The translations under genes and the position numbers were made by a program. Shown piece by piece: positions 8,454 through 20,194 of a stretch of 64,000 nt of DNA; within the stretch, counting starts at the first letter, position 1; each line of letters opens with the position of its first letter. Under the pieces are notes generated by a model. That model did no database searches. It was not told the DNA's origin and was given only the letters and a program-made list of their open reading frames with translations. The stretch comes from CAVZRC01 sp963777695. GTDB taxonomy: Bacteria; Planctomycetota; Planctomycetia; Isosphaerales; Isosphaeraceae. The stretch spans positions 2,542,001 through 2,606,000 of the forward strand of contig CAVZRC010000003.1 of the NCBI GenBank assembly GCA_963777695.1, given 5' to 3'.

Positions 8454-9476
8454 ATGAAAGCCCTGTCACTGGATTCGCCCAAGAACTGGAAGCGCATCGA
8501 GGTCGCCAGCCCGGATCAGCCCGGCCCGGGCGAGGCCTTGGTGCGCGTCCATCGCGTCGGCATCTGCGGGACCGACATCAGCGGTTATCTCGGCAAGATG
8601 CCGTTCTTCAGCTATCCCCGCATCCCGGGCCACGAGCTGGGCGTGGAAGTGGTGGAAGTCGGCGACGGGGTCGCCAACGTCAAGCCGGGTGATCGCTGCT
8701 CGGTCGAGCCTTACATCAATTGCCAGCAATGCTACGCCTGCCGGCGCGGGCATACCAACTGCTGCGAGAAACACCAGACGCTCGGCGTCCACTGCGACGG
8801 CGGGCTTCGGCCCCGCTTCCTCGTGCCGGCCCGCAAGCTGCACGTCTCCCGCACGCTCAGCTTCGAACAACTTGCCCTCGTGGAGACCCTCGCCATCGGG
8901 TGTCATGCCGTCGATCGTTCCGGCCTGAAATCCCACGAGTCGTGCCTGATTATCGGCGCAGGCCCCATCGGGCTCTCGACGCTGGAATTCGCCAAGCTAA
9001 CCGGTGCCAGAATCATCGTGCTCGACATGAACGAGCAGCGCCTCGAATTCTGCCGCCGGGTCATGGGCGTCGAACATACGATCAAGCTCTCCGACACCGT
9101 GGAGACGGAGTTGCGCGACCTGACCGACGGCCACCTGCCCGACGTGGTCATCGACGCCTCGGGGAGCGTCGCATCGATGTCCGGCGCGTTCGGCTACATC
9201 ACTCATGCCGGCCGACTCGTCTTCGTCGGGATCACGACGCAGGAAGTGCACTTCCGCCACCCGATCTTCCACAAGCCCGAGGGGACGCTCCTCTGCTCGC
9301 GCAATGCGCTGTCGGCCGATTTCTCCCGGATCATCGGACTCATCGAGGAGGGCCGCCTCGACACCGCGCCCTGGATCACCCATCGCGCGGTGTTCGACGA
9401 GTTGCCCGACGTCTTCCCGTCGTACACGCGGCCCGAGACCGGCGTCATCAAGGCGGTCGTCGCGATCGATGAATGA
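8454..9476 (+). CDS. Zinc-dependent alcohol/polyol dehydrogenase (MDR superfamily)
   Basis: 340 residues, typical medium-chain dehydrogenase. Catalytic zinc ligands are C38 (GICGTD) and H60-E61 (PGHE). The structural zinc loop is C90, C93, C96 and C103/C104. The NAD-binding Rossmann fold follows around residues 160-190 with IIGAGPIGLSTLEFA and an acidic residue (VLDMNEQRL) that favours NAD over NADP. Closest functional groups are sorbitol, threonine and L-gulonate/galactonate dehydrogenases. It starts 19 bases after the aldo/keto reductase, which suggests consecutive oxidation steps on the same sugar or sugar acid. Substrate is inference. Confidence 0.88.
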   Translation: MKALSLDSPKNWKRIEVASPDQPGPGEALVRVHRVGICGTDISGYLGKMPFFSYPRIPGHELGVEVVEVGDGVANVKPGDRCSVEPYINCQQCYACRRGHTNCCEKHQTLGVHCDGGLRPRFLVPARKLHVSRTLSFEQLALVETLAIGCHAVDRSGLKSHESCLIIGAGPIGLSTLEFAKLTGARIIVLDMNEQRLEFCRRVMGVEHTIKLSDTVETELRDLTDGHLPDVVIDASGSVASMSGAFGYITHAGRLVFVGITTQEVHFRHPIFHKPEGTLLCSRNALSADFSRIIGLIEEGRLDTAPWITHRAVFDELPDVFPSYTRPETGVIKAVVAIDE

Positions 9477-9569
9477 AATCCTCGGCCGGCAATGGGAGCC
9501 TTCCCTTCGAGACGCAGGTCTTCGAGGGTTATCGGCATCGAGAGTCGACGAGACTTTATCGAGACTGCT

Positions 9570-10306
9570 TCATCCAGCGGCGGCGCGATCCTGTCGAGGG
9601 ACGTCGCAACGACGTCGCAGGCACGCCGCCGTGATTCCCAGGAGGGCCAGCACAAGACTCGACGGCTCTGGGACGGACGCCGACGACGTCACGTCGATCG
9701 ATCCGTTGACGAACTGATCGAGCAAACTGATCGGATCGCCGTTCGGGTCCAGGACACTCTCGGTGAAGTTCGGGACGATGGTGATGGGCACGACCCCGCT
9801 GGCGGAAAGGGCTACGTCGAAAGTCACACGGCCCAAACCGACCGTCTGTCCCGCGCCAAGGGCCACGCCGCTGTTCGGTATCGTGTACAGGTCCGATGCG
9901 GTGAAAGCGGTGTTCGGGAACGCATCGAACGAGAGGGGGGCGCGCTCGTGTCGGCCCCGAAAATGTACGCGTAATTTGCCGTCGAGGTGTCCGCGTCGGC
10001 GAACGTCACGCCCGACGTTCCCAGTACCATGAGCTGGAACTGGAAAGCGGCGATCTCCGGCGACGCTACGCTTCCGGTGTTGGTCAGCGAAACCTCCAGC
10101 GACGTGTTGCCAGTCGAGCCCGCGATGGCGGTCGCGTCATTGACCGAGAAAACCAGATCGGCACGGGCTGCCGAAGCCCCGAGCAGGGCCAGGCCGACGG
10201 CCAACTGGCCGACACCCCTCCAACCGCGCGGTTGTCGCCGCGCCGCGAATCCGGCATGTTCTTTCACGTTCGGTCCCCTTCCCATTGTCGATATGATGGC
10301 AATCAT
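9570..10306 (-). CDS. PEP-CTERM surface/export protein, frame broken in a G/C run
   Basis: Reading from 10306, a basic N-terminus and hydrophobic signal (QLAVGLALLGASAARA) lead into a beta-rich domain (LVFSVNDATAIAGSTGNTSLEV, in part) resembling cohesin-like or choice-of-anchor domains. The frame breaks in a run of six G on the plus strand at 9935-9940. One base more would join it to the downstream frame, which continues SFDAFPNTAFTASDLYTIP, then VALGAGQTVGLGRVTFDVAL, and ends in a PEP-CTERM tail (VPEPSSLVLALLGITAACLRRR). That tail is cut by exosortase after export. Either the run is a sequencing error, or the gene is switched by slippage; both halves are intact. Confidence 0.75.
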
Positions 10307-10389
10307 CGGAATGGCTTGTGTCGTGTAACTGGTGCATGCCGAGCAACGCAGGTTCGCAAGTCCGGCGACTCCTGGTGTTCAAACCGGTG

Positions 10390-13300
10390 TCACGGCAGGC
10401 GGGCACCCAGGCGGCTGCGCACGATATTCACATCAGAAAGGTCAACCTGGCCGTCCCCGTTGAGGTCCGCGAAGATGTTGCTGCTGCCGATCGCATTGCG
10501 GATCAACACCGCGTCGGCCAGCGTGACGACCCCATCGTCGTTGAAGTCGCCGTACAGCACCTCGAATGTGCGGGAATAGGCGTCGCCGCCGCCGCCGTTG
10601 CCGTCGCCGTCGAGCTCGTTGCCCGTCGCGTCGTGGATCCCATTGGCGCCGGTCGCGACCAACTGGGAGATGACATCCGCCGTTACCAAGGCGCTTTGGA
10701 AAGTCCAGATGAGGGTGTTGGTGCCGTTGCCGCTGTAGCCGGCGATCGCCAGGGCACCGTTGGTGCGGACCAGGCTGGAATTGGTGCCGAAGACGGCCTC
10801 GTCGAAGACGACTTCCACGCCGGTGATCATCCAGGGGAGGTCGAGTCGCGTGCTGGTGGTGAGGTCGTAGCTCTTGCCGATACCGTAGAGTACGCGGAAG
10901 TCGATCACCGTTGGCGGGGCGGGGGTGATGACGATCGCCACGTTGCCGCTCTGGTCGTTGTAGTTGACGTTGCCCGTGAAGACCCAGTACGCCATGCCCC
11001 CCGGCACGTCCTCGAAGGTGGCGCCCAGCGACAGCGTACCCGCGTTCTCACCGTTCACACCCGCCTCGGAACCGGTCGCGCCGTGGTAGGCCCCATCGTA
11101 CACTCCCGTGTAGCCGCTCACCGTCACCGTGGCGTTGGCCTTGGCGATGCTGTCGATGATCGTCCCGCTGGCGTCGTTGTAGTTGGTGCCGCCCGCGAAG
11201 CTCCAGGCGTCGCCGGAATAGGTCCCGGCGTTGGTATGCGTCGTGCTGCTCAGGGTCAGGCCAACGCTCAGGTCGGCGCCGCCGACACCGGTGGCGGTGC
11301 CGGTCGCCGTGTAGGATTGGCCGTCGTAGGTGGTGCTGGCGCCGGTGTAGGGCGTGACCACGATCACCGCATTCGCCTTCGCGACGGTGAGGGTCTGAGC
11401 GACGTCCGGCGCGGACGCGTATTGGGCGTTGCCGGCCTGGTGCGCCGTGATGGTGTCGCTGCCGGCGCCCGTGATTTGCACGTACCATTCGCCCGTGCCC
11501 GTGTCCTCGTAGACCGTGGCGTTGCCAATGGCGGTGAAGACTACGGGCAAGCCGGAAGTCGCCGTCGCGCCGATCGCGAAATCGGCGTCGCCGTAGGTCT
11601 TGCCCGCCAAGGGGCCGAAGGTGATCGTCTGCGACTGCGTGGCGGTCCCACCAAACTCGAAGGCGCCGATGTCCACGTTTCCAACGCGGTAATAGCCGCG
11701 CTGGTCCGTGATCGGCGCCCGACGGCGGTGCCTGCGTTGACCGCCGGGCTGTCGGCCGACAGGGCCATCGTCTGCGTCGGGCCGCCGTTGTCGGCGAGCG
11801 GGGCCAGCTTCGGGTCGAGCGGGGCCGCGGCGGTGCCGGTCAGGTCGGACCCATCCCAGACGGCGGGACTGCCGTCGGTCTCGCCGATCAGGTTGTTCCC
11901 CAGGGAAATGATAACGCCGATGTTGGCGGTGGCGGCCGCGCCGGTGCCGCCACCACCGCTGAGGGTGATGGTGGGCGGCGACGTGTAACCGGAGCCGCCA
12001 TTGTCGATCGAGATCGAGAGCACGTAATCGTAGTTGAGGGTGGCATGGCCGGTCGCGCCCGTACCGCCGCCGCCGCTGATGGTGACGGTGGGTGCGGATG
12101 TGTAACCGCTGCCGGGCGAGATGAGCGTTGCGGAAGTCACGGTGCCGCCCGCGACGTCGGGGGCCGTGGAGGCTGTGTTCCCGGCCACGATGGTATTGGT
12201 CAGGTTCGCGACGCCGTTCGCATGCAGGCCGCCGCCAGTGGTGGCGGAGTTGCCGCTGACGGTGCAGTTCGTCAGCGTGATCGAGCCGAAAACGTCATTC
12301 AGGCCGCCGCCGTTGGCACCGGCGGAGTTGCCGCTGACGGTGCAGTCAGCCAGCGTCAAAATGTCCGATGTCGGTATGTTGCAGTTCAGGCCGCCGCCGT
12401 TGTTGGTGGCGACGTTGCCGCTGACGGTGCAGCCGGTCAGCGTCAACGTCCCCTGGTCGACCAGGCCGCCGCCGCTGTTACTGGCGGAGTTGCCGCTGAC
12501 GGTGCAGTCGGTCATCGTGGCCGTGCCCTGGTTGAACAGGCCGCCGCCGGACAATCCACTCGTGTTACCGCTGACCGTGCATTCGGCCAGCGTCAGCGTG
12601 GCACCAGCCCGGATCCTCAGGCCGCCGCCGGACTTGCCGCCGGCCGTACCGCCGACCGAGTTGCCGCTCACCGTGGTGTTCATCAGAGTGGCCGTGCCGC
12701 TTGACACGAACAGCCCGCCGCCGCCGAAATCGGCGCTCACGTAATTCACGGTGACGGAGTTCCCGCTGACGGTGCAGTCGGTCATCGTGGCCGTGCCGCC
12801 CGCCACCAACAGCCCGCCGCCGCCGCCGCCGGCCGCCTGATAGTCTGCGCCCGTCTCGGTGACGGAGTTCCCGCTGACGGTGCAGCCGGTCAGCGTGGCC
12901 GTGCCGCCGCTCCACAAGCCGGCACCCCCGAGGCCCACGGCGTTGGTGGCGCCCGTCTCGTTGAGGGTGTTCCCGGTCATGGTGCAGTCGGTCAGCGTGA
13001 GGGTGCCAATGCTCGACAGTCCGGCACCGTCAACAGCCGTCCCTGCGATTGCGTTGCCGCTGATGGCGCAGTCGGTGAGCGTGGCCGTCCCGTTGTTGAG
13101 TAGACCGCCGCCGGAAGCGGAACCACGGCCGCCGGTGATCGTCAGGTTTGAGAACGACGCGGTGACGCCCGCATTCACCTGCAACACCCGGGTCGTCCCG
13201 TCACCGAGGAGCGTGACCCCCGCCGCCGGGCCTTCGATGGCCGCCGCCCAGCTCGTCGTCAGCGCAAGTTGGCCGGCGGTCAGTTTGATCGTTGAGGCGT

Positions 13301-16300
13301 TGGCGAACACGGTTGGGTCGAACGTGATCGCGACGGGACCGAACGTATTGTTGGCCGCCGTCACCGCCTCGCGCAGCGAGATGCCGTCCGAGCCGGGATC
13401 GGCGATCAGGTCGGCGATGTTCCTCGTATCGCCGTTGACGGCGTCCGTCCCATTGGTGACCGTGACCGCCGTGGCCGGCTTCGTGTCGATCGCGTAGTTG
13501 TTGGAGGAGGCGGTGCCGACGTTGGGGTTGCCCGCCAGGTCCTGAACGCCGCCGTCGGCCAGCGTGATGGCGTTGGTGGGGGCGACGACGTTCGCGGCGG
13601 GGGTGAAGGTGGACGTCCAGGTGATGCCGCCGTCGGACGAGGCCACCGGCGAGAGCGCGCCGTTCGGCACCGTCAGGTCGGAGTTGGTGAAGCCGGTCAC
13701 CGGCTCGTCGAAGGTGAAGGTCACCGGCGAGGTCTCGCCGACGGTCAGGGCGGTGTCGGCCACCACGATGGCCGCCGTCGGCGCGGTATGGTCGATCGTG
13801 TACGAGTCCCCCGCGAACGGCAGGTCGGTCGGGGAGTGGTCCAGGCCCCTGCTGCTGTCCAGGTTCAGGATCAGGGTGCCATTGGTGCCGGCCAGGTTGC
13901 TGATCGGGACCGTCCAGGTCAGCCCGTCGTCGCCGGTCGTGGGGGTGCCGATGTGGCTGTCGGCGACGCCCGCGGTGCCGGTGAGGTGGAAGTCGCTCGC
14001 CGTCAGGCCCAGGGTCGCGACGTTGAATCTGACCGTGTAGGCCACGCCGTCGGCGTCGGTGGACGGCCCGGACGGCGACGAGCGGGCGATGGACGCGACC
14101 GCCGTGGCCGGCCTCGTGTCGATCGCGTAGTTGTTGGAGGAGGTGGTGCCGACGTTGGGGTTGCCCGCCAGGTCCTGGACGTCGCCGTTGGCCAGCGTGA
14201 TGACGTTGCTCGCGGAGATGAGGTCGGCGGCCGGGGTGAAGGTGGCCGTCCAGGTGATGCCGCCGTCGGACGAGGCCACCGGCGAGAGCGCGCCATTCGG
14301 CACCGTCAGGTCGGAGTTGGTGAAGCCGGTCACCGGCTCGTCGAAGGTGAAGGTCACCGGCGAGGTCTCGCCGACGGTCAGGGCGGTGTCGGCCACCACG
14401 ATGGCCGCCGTGGGGGCGGCATGGTCGAGCGTGTACGAGTCCCCCGCGAACGGCAGGTCGGTCGGGGAGTGGTCCAGGCCCGTGCTGCCGACCAGGTTCA
14501 GGATCAGGGTGCCATTGGTGCCGGCCAGGTTGCTGATCGGGACCGTCCAGGTCAGCCCGCCGTCGCCGGTCGTGAGGGTACCGATGTTGCCGTCGGCGAC
14601 GCCCGCGGTACCGGTGAGGTGGAAGTCGCTCGCCGTCAGGCCCAGGGTCGCGACGTTGAAGCTGACCGTGTAGGCCACGCCGTCGGCGTCGGTGAGCTGT
14701 CCGGACGGCGACGAGCGGGCGATGGACGCGACCGCCGTGGCCAGCCTCGTGTCGAGCGTGTACGAGTCCCCCGCGAACGGCAGGTTGGTCGGGGAGTGGT
14801 CCAGGCCCGTGCTGCTGACCAGGTTCAGGGTCAGGGTGCCGTAGGCGCCGCCACCGGCATCCAGTCCTCCGACCGGGACGGCCCAGGTCAGCCCGCCGTC
14901 GCCGGTCGTTGGGGTGCCGATGTGGCTGTCGGCGACGCCCGCGGTGCCGGTGAGGTGGAAGTCGCTCGCCGTCAGGCCCAGGGTCGCGACGTTGAATCTG
15001 ACCGTGTAGGCCACGCCGTCGGCGTCGGTGGACGGCCCGGACGGCGACGAGCGGGCGATGGACGCGACCGCCGTGGCCGGCCTCGTGTCGATCGCGTAGT
15101 TGTTGGAGGAGGTGGTGCCGACGTTGGGGTTGCCCGCCAGGTCCCGGACGCCGCCATTGGCCAGCGTGATGACGTTGGTGGGGGCGACGACGTTCGCGGC
15201 GGGGGTGAAGGTGGCCGTCCAGGTGATGCCGCCGTCGGACGAGGCCACCGGCGAGAGCCTGCCATTCGGCACCGTCAGGTCGGAGTTGGTGAAGCCGGTC
15301 ACCGGCTCGTCGAAGATGAAGGTCACCGGCGAGGTCTCGCCGACGGTCAGGGCGGCGTCGGCCACCAAGATGGTCGCCGTCGGCGCGGCATGGTCGAGCG
15401 TGTACGAATCTCCCGCGAACGGCAGGTTGGTCACGCTGAGGGCGAGGCCCGAGCCGCTGACAAGGTTCAGGATCAAGGTACCGTTTGCGCCGCCCAGGTT
15501 GCCGATCGTAACCTTCCACGACAGCCCCTGGGTGCCGGTAAGGGGGGTGCCGATGTGGCTGTCGGCGACGCTCGCCGTGCCGGTGAGGTGGAAGTCGCCC
15601 GCCGTCAGGCCCATGGTCGGGGCGGTGAAGCTGATCAGATAGGTCACGCTGGTGGCGTTGGTGAGTTGCCCGGACGGCAGGTTGCGCGAAATGGACGCGA
15701 CCGCCGTGAGGTTGTTTTCCACGGCTCCGATGTCCACGATGCCATTAACGATGCGCGCCTGGCCGCGCTGATCGGTGGTCACCCCGGCGGGGACAGCTGC
15801 GTTATCGCCGGCGTCGAAGGCGCGACTGCCGGCCAGGAGGGCCATGGTCTGCGTCGGGCCGCCGTTGTTTTGAAGTGGTCCGAGCTTCGGGTCGGTCGTG
15901 GTGATGATCGTGCCGGCGAAGCCGCTCGGCGTGCGGATCAGATCGCCGACTCCGGAGGTGGTGTTCGTCCCGGAGTTGACGGCCTTGCCGGTGAAGTCCT
16001 GGCCATTCGTGTCGGACTGGCCGATGATCGTGTTGTCGATGATCGCCGTGGCCGTGACGCCGTCGCCGAGATTGAAGACGCCGCGACCGCCGCCGTTTGC
16101 CGTGTTGCCCGAGAACGTGCTGTCGGTGATCGCGACGGTGCCGTTGTGGTCGAACAGCCCGCCGCCCAGTCCTTCGCCGGCCGTGCCATTATTCTTGCCG
16201 CCCGTGCCGCCGGCGCCGCCGGCGGCCGTGTTGCCGGTGAAGGTGCTGTTGGTGATGATGACGGTGCCGGCTTCGTTGAAGACAGCACCGCCCATGCCGG

Positions 16301-18947
16301 CCCCGCCGCCACCGCCATTCAACCCGTTGCTACCGGCCGCGCCAAAGCCGCCGCCAAAGCCGCCGGCACCTCCGGCACTGCCGCTGCCGGACCCACCGCC
16401 GCCGCCGCCGCCGAATCCGCCACCGCCGCCGACCCCATTCTGAAACCCGCCGGCACCGCCGCCGCCGCCGAATCCGCCGGTACCGCCGGTACCGCCGATG
16501 GAGGAGCCATAGCCGCCGCCACCACCGCCACCGCCGAATCCGCCCGCCCCGCCCCCGGTGCCGCTGGCGCCGCCCAATGGTCCGCCGCTGCCGGGATTGG
16601 GTCCGCCGCCGCCACTGCCATTCGATGACGTCGTCGCCCCGCCAACGGCATCCACACCTGCACCGCCTGCGCCGCCTAATCCGGACGCCGAGCTAACGTA
16701 TGAACCGCCTGTGCCGCCCTGGGCCGTGTTGCCGGTCAGCGTGCTGTCGAAGATCGTCAGGATGCCCTGGTTGAAGATCGCGCCTCCCAGGCCGGCGCTG
16801 CCGCCGCCAGTCCCGGCGGTAAACGAGTTGCCGCCGGCGAACCCCTGGGCGTCGCCGCCACTGAGCGTCAGGTTTTGCAGCGTCAAGTTGGCGGCGGTTC
16901 TCACATCGGCGCCGGTGCTCGCCACATCGAAGAGGCGCATCTTTGTCCCCGCCTTGACGGCGAGCGTGATGCCGCTGTTGCCGTTGGGTCCGTCGATGAC
17001 GATATCACTGTGGACAAGAAATGCCGACGGACCGACAGTGCTATCGCCCAAGGTGGAGAGCCAGAGGGTGGTGCCGTTCAAACTGTTGTCGTACAAACTG
17101 TCGTCGAAGGTGATCGTATTGACGTTGCCGGCGACGAAGGTGACCTGGGCCTTTTCCGCGGTGGATAGCGTGCTAAAGATAAGCGTGCCATTAGCAAGCT
17201 CGATTGCCTCAAGCAGCGACAGACCGCCGTCGTTGGCACTGCCGTCGTGCAGGTTCGTGTCATTGACCGTGTTGACGACCATATTGGCCGCCCGGCGGAG
17301 CTCAAAAGCGCCGATGTCCGGTGCGGCATCACGGTAAACGCCGCGTTGGTCCGTCGGCGCGGCGACAGTACTGTCTCCCGCGTCGATGGCCGGACTGCCG
17401 ACCGGGAGCGCCATGGTCCACGTCGGGCCACCATTGTTATGCAGCGGGCCGAGCAGGGGGTCGGTAGCGATGAACTTGACGCCGCCAAAGCCGCTCTGCT
17501 TGCGGATCAGATCGCCGCTGCCGGAGGAGGTATTGATACTGCTGGTGCCGTAGGTCGTGCCGGTGAAGTCCTCGATTTTGATTCCGGGGTCTTGGTCGCT
17601 GACATCGACGTCGTCAGCGAGGATCGTGTTGTTGATGGTCGCGGTGGCGGTGATGCGCGACGTGGTATTGAACTTCGAATCGCCGAGGTTGAAGATGCCG
17701 CCACCTGCCGCCTGTCGAGTCTGTGCGCCTCCTTGGTACACGGTGTTGCCGGAGAAGGTGGCGTTGGTGACCGTGAGGATGCCGTTGTGGTTGAACAGTC
17801 CGCCGCCCAGTCCCTCGCCGAACATGGTGCCGCTGGCCGTGTTGCCAGTGAAGGTGCTGTTTGTGATGACGACTGTGCCCGCTTCGTTGAAGACAGCGCC
17901 GCCCATGCCCGCGCCGCCGCCGCCATATAAGTTATCGAGACCGCGGCCTCCGGAGCCACCGCCATACCCGGGAGCGCCATTATTTCCGTTGGAAGCGCCG
18001 CGCCGCCGCCGCCGAATCCGCCCGCCCCACCATCTCCGCCATTAACGAGCCCAATCTTGGTCGATACCCCATCAAAAACAGGGCCCCAGTATTCGCCACC
18101 ACCGCCGCCGCCGCCGCCGAATCCGCCCGCCCCGCCTCGGCCCCCCAAACGGATGCTACTGTACCCGCCGCCACCGCCGCCGCCGAATCCACCTGCGCCA
18201 CCGCTGTAGGTACCTCCATGGGGTCCGCCGCCATTACTTCCTGCAGATCCGCCGGCACCCAGACCGGCGCCGCTACCGCCGGGGCTAAGTTGATAGGGCC
18301 TGTAATAGGACACTCCGCCGGACCCGCCCTGGGCGGTGTTGCCTGTCAGCGTACTGTTGAGGATCGTCAGGGTTCCCTGGTTGAAGACCGCGCCTCCGAG
18401 GCCGGCACTACCTCCGCCAGCCCCACCATTTGAGCCCGCGCCGTCGAACCCCAGGGCCTTGCCGCCGCTGAGGGTCAGGCCTTTCAACGTCAGGTTGCCG
18501 GTCGTACCGACATCGAAGAGGCGAAAAGCGGCCGCGCCGCGGCTCGGCTCGATGGTGATACCCTGGGTCAGGCCGGTCAGGCCGTCGATCGTCAGCGTGT
18601 CGTTCGTGATGAAAAAGGCGGAAGGGCCGGCCATCGTTGAGGTGGCCGTCGTATTGTTGACGAAGGTGGACAGGCTGATGGTCTCGCCGTCGATCGTCGG
18701 GGAGAACTGAATGATGTCATTGCCGGTGGCACCGCCGGTTTTATCGACGCTGTTCAGGATCGCGGCGCGCAACGTCCCCGCGCCGCTGTCGGCGATGCTG
18801 GTGACCATGAGGGTGGTCGGCACCAGCCGATCCTCGAGCCATTGCACGATCGGGGTGTACCGGTGTCGCGGATTGCCGCGGCGGGCAGCCCGCAAAGCCC
18901 GCACCCGGCGACCGATACGATTTGCGCAGCCGTTCGTGGATGGTCAT
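10390..18947 (-). CDS. Giant secreted repeat protein: beta-helix, Ig-like repeats, MBG and dockerin domains
   Basis: About 2,850 residues if three single-base frameshifts (near 18922, 17996 and 11719) are closed. The ATG at 18947 overlaps the stop of the upstream gene (ATGA), fixing the start. Order: basic leader; LEPR-XLL-like motif (WLEDRLVPTTL, near 18840); two beta-helix regions with polymorphic-outer-membrane-type repeats, each with a Gly-rich loop (near 18000-18430 and 16310-16660); alternating Ig-like repeats (13470-15710); a third beta-helix rich in 'DCTVSGNS' repeats (11700-13470); MBG-type domains (10920-11690); and a C-terminal dockerin-like pair of calcium loops (GDFNDDGVVTLADAVLI and DLNGDGQVDLSDVNIV). 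It is probably a cell-surface adhesin or matrix protein. Function is inferred from architecture only. Confidence 0.8.
13470..15710 (-). repeat. Near-identical alternating coding repeats (Ig-like units A and B)
   Basis: Two unit types of roughly 310-330 bases alternate within the giant gene. Unit A encodes SPVTFTFDEPVTGFTNSDLT and ends SSNNYAIDT; unit B encodes ASIARSSPSG, then LGLTASDFHLTGTAGVAD and ends LPFAGDSYTL. In transcription order they lie at about 15710-15395 (divergent B), 15395-15070 (A), 15085-14755 (B), 14755-14425 (B), 14425-14095 (A), 14095-13785 (B) and 13785-13470 (A). Long stretches are identical at the DNA level, including third codon positions, which points to recent duplication or gene conversion. 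Confidence 0.85.
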
Positions 18948-20194
18948 CGCAGGATCTCCTGGTGTAGGGAAGGTTCCTTGGTCACTCGAGCATCATGTCG
19001 CAATGGCCCCGGCACGAGATTCAGCGCCTCATCCGGCACGACGAACGAATCCGCGATCAGGCGAGGCTGGTCGTTGATCACGTCCGGGTGTCGCGCTCCC
19101 GTCAGCACCTGCACCGCGAAGATCTCCTGGAGCGCGTCCTCGAACTTCACGAACGCGACGGTCTGGCCCGTCTCGATGTTCACCACCCAGACGCCACAGC
19201 AGCGCTCGTCCAGCGGCCGCTCGGCGATAGCAATGCCGCTGAAAGTGGCGCTTTCGCGCACTTGGGACAGCCCGATAAAAGCCATCGGCCCGTAGAAATC
19301 GAGCCCGCGAGTGAAGCCGGGCAGTTCGGTCAACGCCTCGTACTTTCCCGTGGCAGGATCGACGCAGCCGATTCCACCGCTGCCCGATTCGAGGACCCAC
19401 AAGCGGCCGTCGTACCAGCGCGGCGAGTGCGGCATCGACAGGCCCTGGGCGACAACTTCTCCCGAAGGCACCTCCAGGACAACGCCGCCCCCCTTTTTGT
19501 CAGCCCGCCAGCCGCTGGGCGTATCGGTCGTGCCCAGGGCGGTGACAAAGGTCGGGCGGCCCTCGACCATGGCGAGTCCATTCAGATGGCAGCGGTCCTC
19601 CGGAGCCAGCGCTGAGATAAATGGCGGCCGCCAACGGGGCACGAAACTGTGCGTATGGCTTCGCGTACACAGGCAGGAAAAGCGTGTGTTGACGAACCAA
19701 AGCTCGGGGTCATTCCCTCGAGAATCGCCCCAGGCCATCTCATGAATCTGGATATCGCCAGTGCAGACGGATGAACGCGGCAAGAAGCAGGCGTCGTACG
19801 TGCCGGCCGGTTCGAGGCGACGGGCGACTGCCGGGGCATTGTGATATTCCCAGATCTCCACGCTCGTGCCGACGGCCAGCCGATCCCCGTCCACGGCAAG
19901 GCCCATCGGCTTGCTGAAGCTGCGGAAGTGGGTATTGAGGCGTTCCCCGTCGGGGCGGAGCATCACCAGCTTGCCGGCCTGGTAGGTCGTGACCAAGATG
20001 GAGATGCCGAGTTCCTGCAGGATCGCCGAGAAATTGCTGGTGTGCACGCTGCGCAGCGGCGGGGCTTGCTTCGGGGGGGAGTCGGGCTCCGATGCCAGGC
20101 CGACGGGTGCCCCGGGCGCGTCGACGACGAGTTCGCGACCGTTCGGTCTGGTCGGCTCCGTCGTCAGTCGGACGGATGGACTCGGCATGGCCAT
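18944..20194 (-). CDS. TIGR03032-type protein (DUF4915-like beta-propeller)
   Basis: 416 residues, no signal peptide. The pattern SNFSAILQELGISILVTTYQ in the N-terminal third, then FRSFSKPMGLAVDGDRLAVGT and YDACFLPR, HEMAW, WFVNTRFSCL, and CHLNGLAM identifies the TIGR03032 family. This is a set of uncharacterised proteins, probably beta-propellers, found in bacteria that make large repeat or glycosylated proteins. The last bases overlap the ATG of the giant surface protein by four (ATGA), so the two are translated together in a fixed ratio. That coupling suggests a chaperone-like, modification or sensing role for the giant protein, which is inference. It is divergent from the sigma gene at 20354. 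Confidence 0.85.
   Translation of the reverse strand: MAMPSPSVRLTTEPTRPNGRELVVDAPGAPVGLASEPDSPPKQAPPLRSVHTSNFSAILQELGISILVTTYQAGKLVMLRPDGERLNTHFRSFSKPMGLAVDGDRLAVGTSVEIWEYHNAPAVARRLEPAGTYDACFLPRSSVCTGDIQIHEMAWGDSRGNDPELWFVNTRFSCLCTRSHTHSFVPRWRPPFISALAPEDRCHLNGLAMVEGRPTFVTALGTTDTPSGWRADKKGGGVVLEVPSGEVVAQGLSMPHSPRWYDGRLWVLESGSGGIGCVDPATGKYEALTELPGFTRGLDFYGPMAFIGLSQVRESATFSGIAIAERPLDERCCGVWVVNIETGQTVAFVKFEDALQEIFAVQVLTGARHPDVINDQPRLIADSFVVPDEALNLVPGPLRHDARVTKEPSLHQEILR

Noticed and set aside
10318..11988. A 556-codon plus-strand frame opposite the dockerin/MBG end
   Set aside because: Repetitive Val/Gly/Ala/Asp sequence without motif; the minus strand has dockerin calcium loops.
13201..15519. 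A second long minus-strand frame (772 codons) within the giant gene
   Set aside because: It is the shifted phase of the Ig-like repeats, rich in Arg/His/Pro, with no domain.
13788..16628. A 946-codon open frame on the plus strand opposite the giant surface gene
   Set aside because: It is the complement of GC-rich repeats; composition is Arg/Gly/Val-rich low complexity with no motif, and the minus strand gives a clear repeat protein.
11690..18430. Tandem repeats as a CRISPR array
   Set aside because: The repeats are long coding units with no spacer pattern, and no cas genes occur in the window.
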